DNA of 64,000 nt from Achromobacter xylosoxidans (lineage in GTDB: Bacteria; Pseudomonadota; Gammaproteobacteria; Burkholderiales; Burkholderiaceae_B): positions 3,782,001 to 3,846,000 of the forward strand of contig NZ_CP061008.1 in assembly GCF_014490035.1 (NCBI RefSeq), given 5' to 3'. A program made the position numbers and the translations under genes. Within the stretch, counting starts at the first letter, position 1. Every line of letters starts with the position of its first letter. Positions 41,740-49,848 of the stretch are shown in pieces. Below the pieces are notes generated by a model. That model searched no databases and was not told where the DNA came from. It saw only the letters and a list, made by a program, of their open reading frames with translations.

Positions 41740-42557
41740 GCCGCCCCCTGCCCCGCGTTCAGCACCGCCTGCAGGAACTCGCGGGTGCGCGGTTCGCGCG
41801 GTTGGGTGAAGATCACGTCGGGCGAGCCGGACTCCAGGATCACGCCGCCGTCCATCACCGCCACCACGTCGGCCACGTCGCGGGCGAAACCCATTTCGTG
41901 CGTGACCACCATCATGGTCATGCCTTCCTTGGCCAGCAGCTTCATGACCTGCAGCACTTCACCCACCAACTCCGGGTCCAGCGCCGAGGTCGGCTCGTCG
42001 AACAGCATGACCTTGGGCTGCATGGCCAGCGCGCGCGCGATGGCGACGCGCTGCTTCTGCCCGCCGGACAGGCTGGCCGGCATGGCCGACATCTTCTGGC
42101 CCAGGCCGACCTTGTCCAGCAGGTCCGCCGCCAGCGCGTGGGCTTCTTCGCGGCCCATGCCGCGCAGCTTGCGCGGACCGACCGTCACGTTGTCCAGCAC
42201 CGACAGGTGCGGGAACAGGTTGAAGCCCTGGAACACCATGCCCACCTGCATGCGCAGCTGGTTGAGCTCGGCCTCGGGCAACAGCTTGCCGTGGTCCAGC
42301 AAGGTCTGGCCGCAGATGTCGATGGTGCCGGTCTGCGCCACTTCCAGCCCGTTGCAGCAGCGCAGCAAGGTGCTCTTGCCCGAACCGCTGGGCCCGATCA
42401 CCACCACCACCTGGGACGGCAGCACGTCGAAGTCGATGCCGCGCAGGACTTCGTGGTCGCCGTAGGACTTGCGCAGGCCGCGGATGCGGATCATTTCTTG
42501 CGGGTCCGCGGCCCGGGTCGTAGCGGAGTTCATTGCGGAGTTCATTGCGGAGTTCAT
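41736..42557 (-). CDS. glnQ: Polar amino-acid ABC importer, ATP-binding protein
   Basis: The 273-residue ATPase has Walker A GPSGSGKS (55-62), signature LSGGQKQR and Walker [15 protein letters not shown]. It belongs to the GlnQ/HisP group importing polar amino acids. The N-terminus is unusual: the first three Met codons (42557, 42545, 42533) come from a 12-bp tandem repeat giving [12 protein letters not shown] before the normal domain start at residue 22. The first ATG overlaps the permease stop (ATGA). Its own stop overlaps hutG the same way. Confidence 0.94.
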   Translation of the reverse strand: MNSAMNSAMNSATTRAADPQEMIRIRGLRKSYGDHEVLRGIDFDVLPSQVVVVIGPSGSGKSTLLRCCNGLEVAQTGTIDICGQTLLDHGKLLPEAELNQLRMQVGMVFQGFNLFPHLSVLDNVTVGPRKLRGMGREEAHALAADLLDKVGLGQKMSAMPASLSGGQKQRVAIARALAMQPKVMLFDEPTSALDPELVGEVLQVMKLLAKEGMTMMVVTHEMGFARDVADVVAVMDGGVILESGSPDVIFTQPREPRTREFLQAVLNAGQGAA

Positions 42558-42558
42558 T
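42523..42558 (-). repeat. Three exact 12-bp repeats at the glnP/glnQ junction
   Basis: GCGGAGTTCATT (plus strand) occurs three times head-to-tail. Each copy contains an ATG and a preceding partial site in the glnQ frame, so the array gives three consecutive in-frame start codons. Slippage would change the number of starts without breaking the frame. Confidence 0.95.
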
Positions 42559-43222
42559 GCACCATCCCTCCCGCGCGCAGGCGGTGTTCAACCTTGCGCA
42601 GCACCAGCATGGTGGCCGTGGTCAGGATCAGATAAATCAGCGCCACCACCAGATAGGTTTCCAGCGAGCGATAGGACACGCTGATGATCTTCTGGCCTTC
42701 ATGCATCAGGTCGTGGATCGTCAAGAGCGACACCAGGGCCGAGTTCTTGATCAGCGCGATGAATTCATTGCCCAGCGGCGGGATCATGCGCACCACCGCC
42801 TGCGGCAGCACGATGATGCGCATGGCCTGGCCGGACGACATGCCCAGCGAGCGCGCCGCTTCGGTCTGGCCGCGGTCCACCGACTGGATCGCGCCGCGCA
42901 CGATTTCGGACACGTAGGCGCCGGAATACATGCCCAGCCCCAGCACGCCGCAGGCGAACGCCGGCAGGGTGATGCCGAAATGCGGCAAGCCGAAGAACCA
43001 GATGAACAGCTGCACCAGCAGCGGCGTGCCGCGGAACAGCAGCAGGTAGACGCTGCACAGGTTGTAGATGACGTAGCGCTTGGGGTTCAGGCGCCCCACG
43101 CCCACCAGCAGGCCGATGACGCAGGCCAGCAGCAAGGCGCCCGCGGTCACCTCGACGGTGACCACGGCGCCATTGATCAGCGCGCCGAAGTCGGCAAAGA
43201 CGGGAGAAAAATCCAGGTTCAT
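42554..43222 (-). CDS. glnP: Polar amino-acid ABC importer, permease
   Basis: The 222-residue protein belongs to the HisMQ/GlnP permease family. About five membrane spans are visible, along with the EAA loop region ([32 protein letters not shown], quoted in part around residues 125-155). The ATG at 43222 overlaps the binding-protein stop (ATGA) and gives the family N-terminus [19 protein letters not shown]. Only one permease gene is present, so it should act as a homodimer with GlnQ. Confidence 0.93.
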   Translation of the reverse strand: MNLDFSPVFADFGALINGAVVTVEVTAGALLLACVIGLLVGVGRLNPKRYVIYNLCSVYLLLFRGTPLLVQLFIWFFGLPHFGITLPAFACGVLGLGMYSGAYVSEIVRGAIQSVDRGQTEAARSLGMSSGQAMRIIVLPQAVVRMIPPLGNEFIALIKNSALVSLLTIHDLMHEGQKIISVSYRSLETYLVVALIYLILTTATMLVLRKVEHRLRAGGMVQ

Positions 43223-43962
43223 TTCGCGGGGGCCTCGAACCACTTGTTGACGATGGCCTGGTAGCTGCCGTCGGCCTTGAGCTTCTGCAGCGCGGCGTTC
43301 AGTTCACGGGTCAGCTCGGGCTTGTTCTTGGGTACGGCGATGCCGTAGTCCTCGGTGGTGATCTGGTCGTTCAGCACCGTCAGGTCCGGCGTGCTCTGGG
43401 CGAACAGCTTGGCGGCGGGCTTGCCGGTCACGGCGGCTTCGGCGCGGCCGATCTGCACCAGGTTGAACATTTCCTGGTTCTTCTCGACTTCCACGCGCTG
43501 CACCGCCGGGTAGTGTTCCTTCAGATAGTTGACCGACTTGGTGCCGACCTGCACCGAGACCTTGCGGCCGTCCAGGTCCTTCAGCGTCTTGACCGGGCCG
43601 TCCTTCTTGGTCATCACGACCAGGCCGCCCGCGTAGTAGGGATCGGTGAAGTCCACCACCTTGGCGCGCTCGGGCGTGATGTAGATGGCGGACACGGCGA
43701 TATCGGCGCGGCCGGCCTGCAGCGCGGGAATCAGGCCCTTGAAGTCGATGTCGATCCACTCGACCTTCTTGCCCATGGCGCCGGCCAGCGCTTCCACCAG
43801 TTCGATGTCGAACCCGGTGCGCTTGCCGTCCTTGACGAACTCCATCGGCGGGAAGGTCGCGTCGGTGACGGCGCGGATGGTTTCCTGGGCGAACGCCGGA
43901 CCGGCGCTCCAGGCGAGGCCCAGCGTCAGGGCGGCGGTCAGCAGTGTGCGGCGAGTGGTCAT
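43219..43962 (-). CDS. glnH: Periplasmic polar amino-acid-binding protein
   Basis: This 247-residue SBP family 3 receptor has a signal peptide (MTTRRTLLTAALTLGLAWSAGPAFA, cut before QETIRAV). The amino-acid binding motifs TFPPMEFVKDGKRTGFDIELVEAL (part) and the RADIAVSAIYITPERAKVVDFTDPYYAGG region (part) are typical and include the conserved Arg/Asp that clamp the alpha-amino acid group. GAGGACC precedes the ATG. Ligand: glutamine, glutamate or, given the coupled hutG, possibly N-formimidoyl-glutamate (inference). It starts 74 bases after the iclR gene. Confidence 0.93.
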   Translation of the reverse strand: MTTRRTLLTAALTLGLAWSAGPAFAQETIRAVTDATFPPMEFVKDGKRTGFDIELVEALAGAMGKKVEWIDIDFKGLIPALQAGRADIAVSAIYITPERAKVVDFTDPYYAGGLVVMTKKDGPVKTLKDLDGRKVSVQVGTKSVNYLKEHYPAVQRVEVEKNQEMFNLVQIGRAEAAVTGKPAAKLFAQSTPDLTVLNDQITTEDYGIAVPKNKPELTRELNAALQKLKADGSYQAIVNKWFEAPAK

Positions 43963-44036
43963 GGTGGGTCCTCTATGGAATGGGGATACGGCGGTCGGGT
44001 GGGTATGGGTACGGCGTGGAATGGAAGAAGGCTGTT

Positions 44037-44783
44037 TCAATGAACCTGCAACTTCGCCGAGATGCGCCGGGCCGCGGCCACGGTCATTTCGGTCAATGCC
44101 TCGGGCCGCTGGGCGGCCCGGGTCGATGGCGCCATCAGCGTGATCGAGGCCACGGCCTGATTGGCGCGTTGAAAAATAGGGACGCTGACACCCCAGACGC
44201 CGGCATCGACTTCGCTGTCGGTGACGGCATAACCCTGGGCGCGGATGGCTTCCAGCTCGTGGCCCAACCGGCCGGCGTCCACGTCGGCCTCGGCCGCCAG
44301 ATAAGCCAGCGCGGCCTGCTGCCGGGCCAGCGGCATGAAGGCCAGCAGCGACTTGGCCGAGGCGCCGCGCGCCAGCGGCAGGCCGCGCCCCTTGGTGAAG
44401 GAACAGCGCAGCGGATGCTGGCTTTCGATCATGTCCAGGCAGACCGCCTGGTCCTTGACCGCCACCAGCAGGCCTATGGTCTCGCCGGAGGCGGCGGCCA
44501 GCGCGGCCATGTCGGGCTGCGCTTCATGGATCAGGAACGAGGACTGGTCAAAGCCCCAGGCCAGCTGCACGCATAGCGGGCCGGGGCCGTATTCGCCGTC
44601 GTGCTCGGCGACAAAACCCCAGCGCTTGAGCAGCGCCACCTGGCGGTACAGGGTGCTTTGCGCCAGGCCGGTCTGCTCGGCCAACGCGGCGATGCTAAGG
44701 GGGCCGTCGTGCCTGGCCAAGGTGGCCAGCACATACAGCACGCGATCCGCGCCTGCCCCGACTGATAGATCCGCTTTCAACAT
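44037..44783 (-). CDS. IclR-family regulator upstream of glnHPQ-hutG
   Basis: The 248-residue protein has an N-terminal winged helix-turn-helix (VLYVLATLARHDGPLSIAALAEQTGLAQSTLYRQVALLKRWGFV across residues 16-59) and an IclR effector domain with RGLPLARGASAKSLLAFM and GVWGVSVPIF. The start at 44783 is the only Met that fits the family N-terminus; the open frame extends to 45182 through the Bug terminator. It lies co-directionally ahead of glnHPQ-hutG (74-base gap) and probably regulates that unit as its first gene. It is unrelated in sequence detail to the IclR at 12745. Confidence 0.9.
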   Translation of the reverse strand: MLKADLSVGAGADRVLYVLATLARHDGPLSIAALAEQTGLAQSTLYRQVALLKRWGFVAEHDGEYGPGPLCVQLAWGFDQSSFLIHEAQPDMAALAAASGETIGLLVAVKDQAVCLDMIESQHPLRCSFTKGRGLPLARGASAKSLLAFMPLARQQAALAYLAAEADVDAGRLGHELEAIRAQGYAVTDSEVDAGVWGVSVPIFQRANQAVASITLMAPSTRAAQRPEALTEMTVAAARRISAKLQVH

Positions 44784-44839
44784 GTGGCTCCAAGCTAACG
44801 GAGCGCAGATTATCAATTTTTGGTTCTTATCCAGGTTTT

Positions 44840-44860
44840 TATTCCCACTTTTTGAGAATA
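44840..44860. promoter_or_regulatory. Imperfect inverted repeat upstream of iclR (candidate operator)
   Basis: TATTCCC (44840-44846) and GAGAATA (44854-44860) form arms matching at six of seven positions, 57-77 bases upstream of the IclR start in an A/T-rich patch. Autoregulation is a guess from position. Confidence 0.35.
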
Positions 44861-44885
44861 ATTGGGGAAAACCCGGAAAATGACT

Positions 44886-44911
44886 GGATGGGCCGGAAGT
44901 ACGGCCCATCC
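44886..44911 (-). terminator. Terminator hairpin after the Bug receptor gene
   Basis: GGATGGGCCG and CGGCCCATCC form a perfect 10-bp stem with a 6-base loop; on the minus strand a T-rich AGTCATTTTCC follows. It marks the end of the hpsN-sulfatase-Bug operon. Confidence 0.7.
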
Positions 44912-44959
44912 CCAAACACCGTCCACTCGCCGCGATTGCGGACTTGGCGAGCCCGGTCC

Positions 44960-45937
44960 CTAATCCAGCTTTGTGCCCGTCGACTTGATCAGCGCCGCCC
45001 ACCACGCCGTATCGTTGCGAATCTGCTCGGCGAATTGAGCAGGACTGCCTCCGACGGGTTCCGCGCCCAGTTCCACCAGACGCTTTTTCATTTCCGGACT
45101 CGCCAACGCCTGCGTGACCGCTACATGCAGCCGCTCGATCACGGGTCCGGGCGTGCCGGCGGGCACCATCAAGCCCTTCCATGCGGTTACCACATAGTTA
45201 TCCAGCCCGGCTTCCTTGGCGGTGGGCACATCCGGCATGGACTCCGCTCGCGCTTCGCTAGCCACAGCCAAGGCCCGCAGTTTTCCCGATTGCACATACG
45301 GCAACAACGGCGGCATGTTGTCGATCATCATGGTGATGTGCCCCGCCAGCAAGTCTGTGACGGCCGGGCCGGTACCCTTGTAGGGCACATGCAGCATTTC
45401 CGTTCCCGCCCGCTGATTGAGGAGTTCACCTGCCAGATGCGCTGGCGTACCCGTTCCTGGCGAGCCAAAACTCAGTTTTCCAGGATGGGACTTCGCATAG
45501 GCAATGAACTCCTTCAGGTTTCTTGCCGGGATCGAAGCATTGATCACCATCAGGTTGTAATCCTTGACCAATAGCGAAACGGGCGCGAGATCCGTCGCCG
45601 GCTTGTAGGGCATGTTGGAATACAGGCTGGGATTGATGACCGTCGGCCCGGCCGAAGCCAGCAACAACGTGTACCCGTCCGGCGCGGAACGTGCGACAAA
45701 ATCGCCGCCAATGTTGCCGCTGGCCCCAGCCTTGTTCTCGACGATGACTGGCTTTCCCAGGTTCTCCGCCATTCTCTCTGCCAGCAGGCGAGCCAGGATA
45801 TCCGCTGAACCGCCCGGCGAAAACGCCACCACCAAACGGATGGGTTTGGCCGGGTAGACGGCCTCGGCATGCGCAGACTGCAGCACAGCGGCAAAGCTGC
45901 ACGCAAGCCCGAACGAGCGTAAAAGTGCTTTCCACAT
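44960..45937 (-). CDS. Bug-family periplasmic receptor (TctC-like)
   Basis: The 325-residue protein is a Bordetella-uptake-gene solute receptor: signal peptide (cut near SAHA), YPAKPIRLVVAFSPGGSADILARLLAE at the mature N-terminus, then AGASGNIGGDFVARSAPDGYTLL and PHKG-like VPYKGTGPAVTDLLAGHI. Such receptors feed carboxylates to TctA/TctB or act as sensors; no tctAB genes are in the window, as is common for orphan Bug genes. GGAAAC precedes the ATG at 45937. It is the last gene of the LacI-linked operon and presumably binds the operon's organic-acid or sulfonate substrate. Confidence 0.93.
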   Translation of the reverse strand: MWKALLRSFGLACSFAAVLQSAHAEAVYPAKPIRLVVAFSPGGSADILARLLAERMAENLGKPVIVENKAGASGNIGGDFVARSAPDGYTLLLASAGPTVINPSLYSNMPYKPATDLAPVSLLVKDYNLMVINASIPARNLKEFIAYAKSHPGKLSFGSPGTGTPAHLAGELLNQRAGTEMLHVPYKGTGPAVTDLLAGHITMMIDNMPPLLPYVQSGKLRALAVASEARAESMPDVPTAKEAGLDNYVVTAWKGLMVPAGTPGPVIERLHVAVTQALASPEMKKRLVELGAEPVGGSPAQFAEQIRNDTAWWAALIKSTGTKLD

Positions 45938-46003
45938 AACGTTTCCTGTTCTTTTAAAAGGACTGACCCGACGTACGGCCTGCGACGGCATACGCCAGAC
46001 GCC

Positions 46004-48253
46004 TTACTGTTCTTTCAGGGCGGCGGCGTACGCCGCCCCCGCCTCGCTTTCACTGTCCGTCGCAAGATTCACCGTCACTTTCAATCCGCCGGCGTTGAAC
46101 CGGAACGGCTTCTGATACGAAAAACTCACGGGAGCGCCGGCATCCTGTCCGCAGTTCAGCCCTGCGGTCGTGCCGTGCGTAGGCCAGGTCTTGGGGATCT
46201 CGACTTCGCCGATTTCATTGCCATCCGCCAGCAATACCGCTCGCCCGGCGTTCTTTCCCGTCCGGATGAAATGCAGCTCGACCTTGGCATCACCGGGCGG
46301 GGGCTGGTAGGGACCCTCAATACGATGCGTCAGCGACTCGGAGTACACGTACTCATAACAAAGCCGCCCGTCCTTCAGGTAGATCACGAAGCCGCCGAAA
46401 TGGCTACCCCAGGCCAACAGCACGCCTCGCGGCGGCTCGTCGCCGACGGTGAATCGCGCTTCAACGGCATAGCTGCGATCCGTGATGTCGGGGGATTGCA
46501 TTCTGTCTACCCGGGCCATATTGCTATGGAATTCATAGCACAGGGTCTGGTTCATCTTGAGCCGCTCGGCCGCCCGCTCCCAATCCCTGTCATCCAACGG
46601 CAGGACGCCATACCGGCCCGCCTGCTCCCACCAGAGGGCCACGAGCTCTTCAAGCTTCTGCGGATGCTGTTTGGCCAGATCGCAAGCCTCGGAGAAGTCT
46701 TCGGACAGGTGGTAAAGCTCCCATTGGTCCAGGTCGAAATCGCGCCCCTTCGGGTGCCGTGAAACCGCCTTCCAACCTTGATGCCAGATGGCGCGATCTC
46801 CCAGCAGCTCGAAAATCTGGGAGTCCTTCTTCGTCGGCGCCTGGACATCGGCGAACGTGTAATTCATGCCGACGCCATGCACCGGCAATTGCGACACGCC
46901 CTTGTATTGCCCGGGCACCTCGATGTTCATGATTTCGTATAGCGTCGGCGCAATGTCGATGACGTGGTGATATTGATGCCTCAGTACCCCCGGATCGGCA
47001 ATATGTCCCGGCCAATGGATGATCAACGGTGCGCGGACCCCGCCTCCGTGCACGTTTTTTTTGTACCACTTCAAGGGAGTATTTGAGACTTGCGCCCAGC
47101 CGGTGGGGTAATGGTTGTACGCCAGCTCACTGCCGATCTTGTCCAGATGCGCAATGCCGACCTGCGGCGATTCCGTCTCGTAGACCATATGCTTGCGCAA
47201 GTTGATCGCCCCCGTGGGGCCGCCCTCGGGGCTTGCGCCGTTGTCGGAAAGCAATACGATCAGCGTATTGTCCAGTTGGCCGATGGCTTCCAGGTGATCG
47301 ACGAGCCTGCCTACCTGATCGTCCGTGTGCTCCAGGAAACCCGCATAGGTTTCTTGAAGGCGCGCCAATAGCGTGCGCTCGTCCTCTGGAAACTCCGCCC
47401 ATGGACGGACCCCAGGATTGAGCGGCGCAAGCGCCGTGCCGGGGGGCACGACGCCCAATTCCAGCTGCTTCTTGTGCCGCTGGGCGCGAATGACGTCCCA
47501 GCCGCAGTCGTACTTGCCCTTGTGGCGCTCGATGTACTCCTGGGGGACGTGATGAGGCCAGTGGCAGGCGCCAAACGCCAAGTACAGGAAGAACGGCCGC
47601 CCCTGGGCGGAACTGATGTGGTCCTTGATGTCGGTGATTGCGTGGTCGACCAGATCCGTGCTCAGGTGATAGTCGTCCGTCTTCTCGAGCTGGATAGGAC
47701 GGTTGTCCTGGCATAGCTCAGGATTCCATTGATCCGTCAGCGCGCCGTGAAATCCGTACCAGCGGTTGAAACCTTTGCCTATGGGCCAGTTGTCGTGCGG
47801 GCCGGCCGCGCCGTAGTCGGCGATATTGGTCAAATGCCATTTCCCGACGGCGTAGCTGGAATAGCCATGCAAGCCCAGAACTTCGGGAACGGTGGCGGCA
47901 TTTTTTCCGACCTGGCCCGTGTACCCGGGATAGCCGCTCGACCATTCCGCAATGATGCCCACCCCTGCCGCATGCGAGTTGCGGCCCGTCAACAGGCAGG
48001 CCCGTGTCGGCGAGCACATGGAAGTCACGTGAAAGTTCGAATAGTGGGCACCCTTCGCCGCCAGACGGTCCATGCGCGGCGTCGCAATCTCGGACCCATA
48101 GCATCCCAAATCAGCAAAGCCCACATCATCAAGCACGACAAATACGATGTTGGGGGCGTCCTTCGGAACGCGAACCTGCTCCGGCCACGATGGCGTCGAG
48201 TCTCGATACGTGCGGCCTATTTCGCCTTTGAATTCATCTTCGGATTTTTCCAT
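46004..48253 (-). CDS. Type I sulfatase (arylsulfatase family), cytoplasmic
   Basis: This 749-residue sulfatase hydrolyses sulfate esters. The formylglycine signature C80-S-P-T-R84 followed by ACLLTGR is intact, and the metal site begins with NIVFVVLDDVGFADLG (Asp42, Asp43). Length and the extra C-terminal beta domain of about 190 residues match the long arylsulfatases (about 780 residues) known from actinobacteria and proteobacteria. There is no signal peptide, so the substrate must enter the cell. The start at 48253 is preferred because AAGG lies 7 bases upstream; an ATG at 48259 lacks spacing. A formylglycine-generating enzyme is not in the window. Substrate unknown. Confidence 0.92.
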   Translation of the reverse strand: MEKSEDEFKGEIGRTYRDSTPSWPEQVRVPKDAPNIVFVVLDDVGFADLGCYGSEIATPRMDRLAAKGAHYSNFHVTSMCSPTRACLLTGRNSHAAGVGIIAEWSSGYPGYTGQVGKNAATVPEVLGLHGYSSYAVGKWHLTNIADYGAAGPHDNWPIGKGFNRWYGFHGALTDQWNPELCQDNRPIQLEKTDDYHLSTDLVDHAITDIKDHISSAQGRPFFLYLAFGACHWPHHVPQEYIERHKGKYDCGWDVIRAQRHKKQLELGVVPPGTALAPLNPGVRPWAEFPEDERTLLARLQETYAGFLEHTDDQVGRLVDHLEAIGQLDNTLIVLLSDNGASPEGGPTGAINLRKHMVYETESPQVGIAHLDKIGSELAYNHYPTGWAQVSNTPLKWYKKNVHGGGVRAPLIIHWPGHIADPGVLRHQYHHVIDIAPTLYEIMNIEVPGQYKGVSQLPVHGVGMNYTFADVQAPTKKDSQIFELLGDRAIWHQGWKAVSRHPKGRDFDLDQWELYHLSEDFSEACDLAKQHPQKLEELVALWWEQAGRYGVLPLDDRDWERAAERLKMNQTLCYEFHSNMARVDRMQSPDITDRSYAVEARFTVGDEPPRGVLLAWGSHFGGFVIYLKDGRLCYEYVYSESLTHRIEGPYQPPPGDAKVELHFIRTGKNAGRAVLLADGNEIGEVEIPKTWPTHGTTAGLNCGQDAGAPVSFSYQKPFRFNAGGLKVTVNLATDSESEAGAAYAAALKEQ

Positions 48254-48373
48254 TGCCATCCCTTGCTAAGTCGTCGAGTCGTCTCGATCACATTCAATTA
48301 AAAGCGGCCGGCACCTTCCAGCCGCAAAGGTCCGCGCGGCGCGAACTCAAGCCAGCGGGAACCGGCCATCCGT

Positions 48374-49681
48374 TCAGGCGGCAACCCCGGCATAAGGCAC
48401 ATCGGTGTTGCCATAACGGCGGATGCGGATGTTCGCCTGTTCGCCGTGGCCTACCATGCCTTCGATGCCGCACAGCCTGGAGCAATAGCGGCCGACCAGG
48501 GCCGAAGCCTCATCCGTCAAGACCTTCTGATAGGTGCAGGTCTTGATGAACTTCCCCACCCACAAGCCCCCGGTGTAACGGGCAGCCTTGCCCGTGGGCA
48601 AGGTGTGATTCGTGCCTATGACCTTGTCGCCGTAGGCGACGTTGGTACGCGCGCCAAGGAAAAGAGCGCCGTAGTTCCGCATATTGTTCAAGAAGTAATC
48701 GGGATCTCGCGTCATGACCTGGACATGCTCGCTGGCGATGAGGTCGGCCTGCTCCACCATCTCTTCGTAGCTGTCGCAAACGATTACCTGGCCGTAGTCG
48801 CGCCAGGACACGCCAGCCGTATTCGCGGTGGGCAAGATCTTCAGCAAGCGCTCGATTTCCTGCATGGTGTCGCGAGCCAGCGTTTCCGAGTTGGTGATCA
48901 GGATCGCGGGCGTGTTGTAGCCGTGTTCAGCCTGCCCGAGCAGGTCCGTAGCGCACAGCTCGGCATCGACCGAATCATCAGCGATGACCAGGGTCTCCGT
49001 CGGTCCCGCCAGCAGATCGATCCCGATCCGGCCGAATAGCTGTCGTTTTGCCTCGGCCACGTAAGCGTTGCCGGGTCCGATGACCATGGTCGTCGGACGA
49101 ATGCTTGCCGTGCCGACGGCGAAGGCGCCGATGGCCTGCACGCCGCCCAGCGTATAGATCTCGTCCGCCCCGGCCAAATGCATTGCCGCGACCACGGCCG
49201 CCGATGGCTTGCCGTTCACCACGGGCGACGAAGCGACCACGCGGGGCACGCCCGCAACCTTTGCTGTCACGACGCCCATATGCGCCGACGCAACCAGCGG
49301 GAACTTTCCGCCCGGCACATAGCAGGCCACGCTTTCCACCGGAAGGTTCTTATGCCCGAGAATGACTCCCGGGATGGTCTCGACTTCGACATCGCGCAAG
49401 GATTCCTTCTGCAATTGGGCGAAATTGCGTATCTGCGCTTGCGCAAAGCGGATGTCGTCGAGCTGCCCCGCGCTCAACTGCGCCATGCAGTCTTGGATCT
49501 GAACATCCGTGAGCCTGAAAGATTCGGGCCCCCATTGGTCGAACTTCCGGGAGTACTCGAGGAGTGCCTCGTCCCCTCGCTTCCCGATATCGGCAAGAAT
49601 GCCGCTGACCGTGCTTTGCACCTGCGCCGCATCGGACTCCGATTGCTCTTCCGTGCGTCCTTGCTTCAGAAACCGAACCAT
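48374..49681 (-). CDS. hpsN: HisD-family dehydrogenase, HpsN-like (sulfopropanediol 3-dehydrogenase)
   Basis: The 435-residue protein is a histidinol-dehydrogenase homologue with the zinc ligands Gln250 and His253 in DLLGQAEHG and late [22 protein letters not shown]. It is not in a histidine operon. Segments such as [37 protein letters not shown] (around 76-112) look closer, from memory, to HpsN, which oxidises 2,3-dihydroxypropane-1-sulfonate to sulfolactate, than to HisD. The ATG at 49681 has TTGGAG 8 bases upstream; earlier ATG codons at 49720 and 49777 do not. It heads the operon with the sulfatase and the Bug receptor. Alternative: another alcohol dehydrogenase of the HisD superfamily. 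Confidence 0.72.
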   Translation of the reverse strand: MVRFLKQGRTEEQSESDAAQVQSTVSGILADIGKRGDEALLEYSRKFDQWGPESFRLTDVQIQDCMAQLSAGQLDDIRFAQAQIRNFAQLQKESLRDVEVETIPGVILGHKNLPVESVACYVPGGKFPLVASAHMGVVTAKVAGVPRVVASSPVVNGKPSAAVVAAMHLAGADEIYTLGGVQAIGAFAVGTASIRPTTMVIGPGNAYVAEAKRQLFGRIGIDLLAGPTETLVIADDSVDAELCATDLLGQAEHGYNTPAILITNSETLARDTMQEIERLLKILPTANTAGVSWRDYGQVIVCDSYEEMVEQADLIASEHVQVMTRDPDYFLNNMRNYGALFLGARTNVAYGDKVIGTNHTLPTGKAARYTGGLWVGKFIKTCTYQKVLTDEASALVGRYCSRLCGIEGMVGHGEQANIRIRRYGNTDVPYAGVAA

Positions 49682-49737
49682 CGCTTGCTCCAAGTTGATG
49701 AAAAATTGGCTATCCAACATATTCACGATTGCGCATC

Positions 49738-49816
49738 GAATGCAAATATTGCTATATTTTGCATTCCACATTTGCACAAATTATGGTGCAATTTTCCGTG
49801 CAAATGCCGTGCAAAT
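49738..49816. promoter_or_regulatory. Operator cluster between hpsN and the LacI regulator
   Basis: A perfect inverted repeat GAATGCAAA (49738-49746)/TTTGCATTC (49758-49766) is followed by ATTTGCAC (49770-49777) and GTGCAAT (49786-49792) as a second inverted pair, then two direct copies of GTGCAAAT (49798-49805, 49809-49816). All six share a TGCAAA-type core. This is the only intergenic region between the divergent genes, so it should hold both promoters and LacI-protein sites. Confidence 0.7.
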
Positions 49817-49848
49817 AGTTGGTAAAAACCCTCAACAAAAGGTCCGCC

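Noticed and set aside
44784..45182. N-terminal extension of the IclR protein to 45182
   Set aside because: The extension reads through the Bug terminator hairpin and the 3' end of the Bug gene; the family N-terminus begins at 44783.
48374..49681. Histidinol dehydrogenase of histidine biosynthesis
   Set aside because: No his genes nearby, regulated by a LacI protein, and operon partners are a sulfatase and a Bug receptor; the HpsN-type assignment explains the context.
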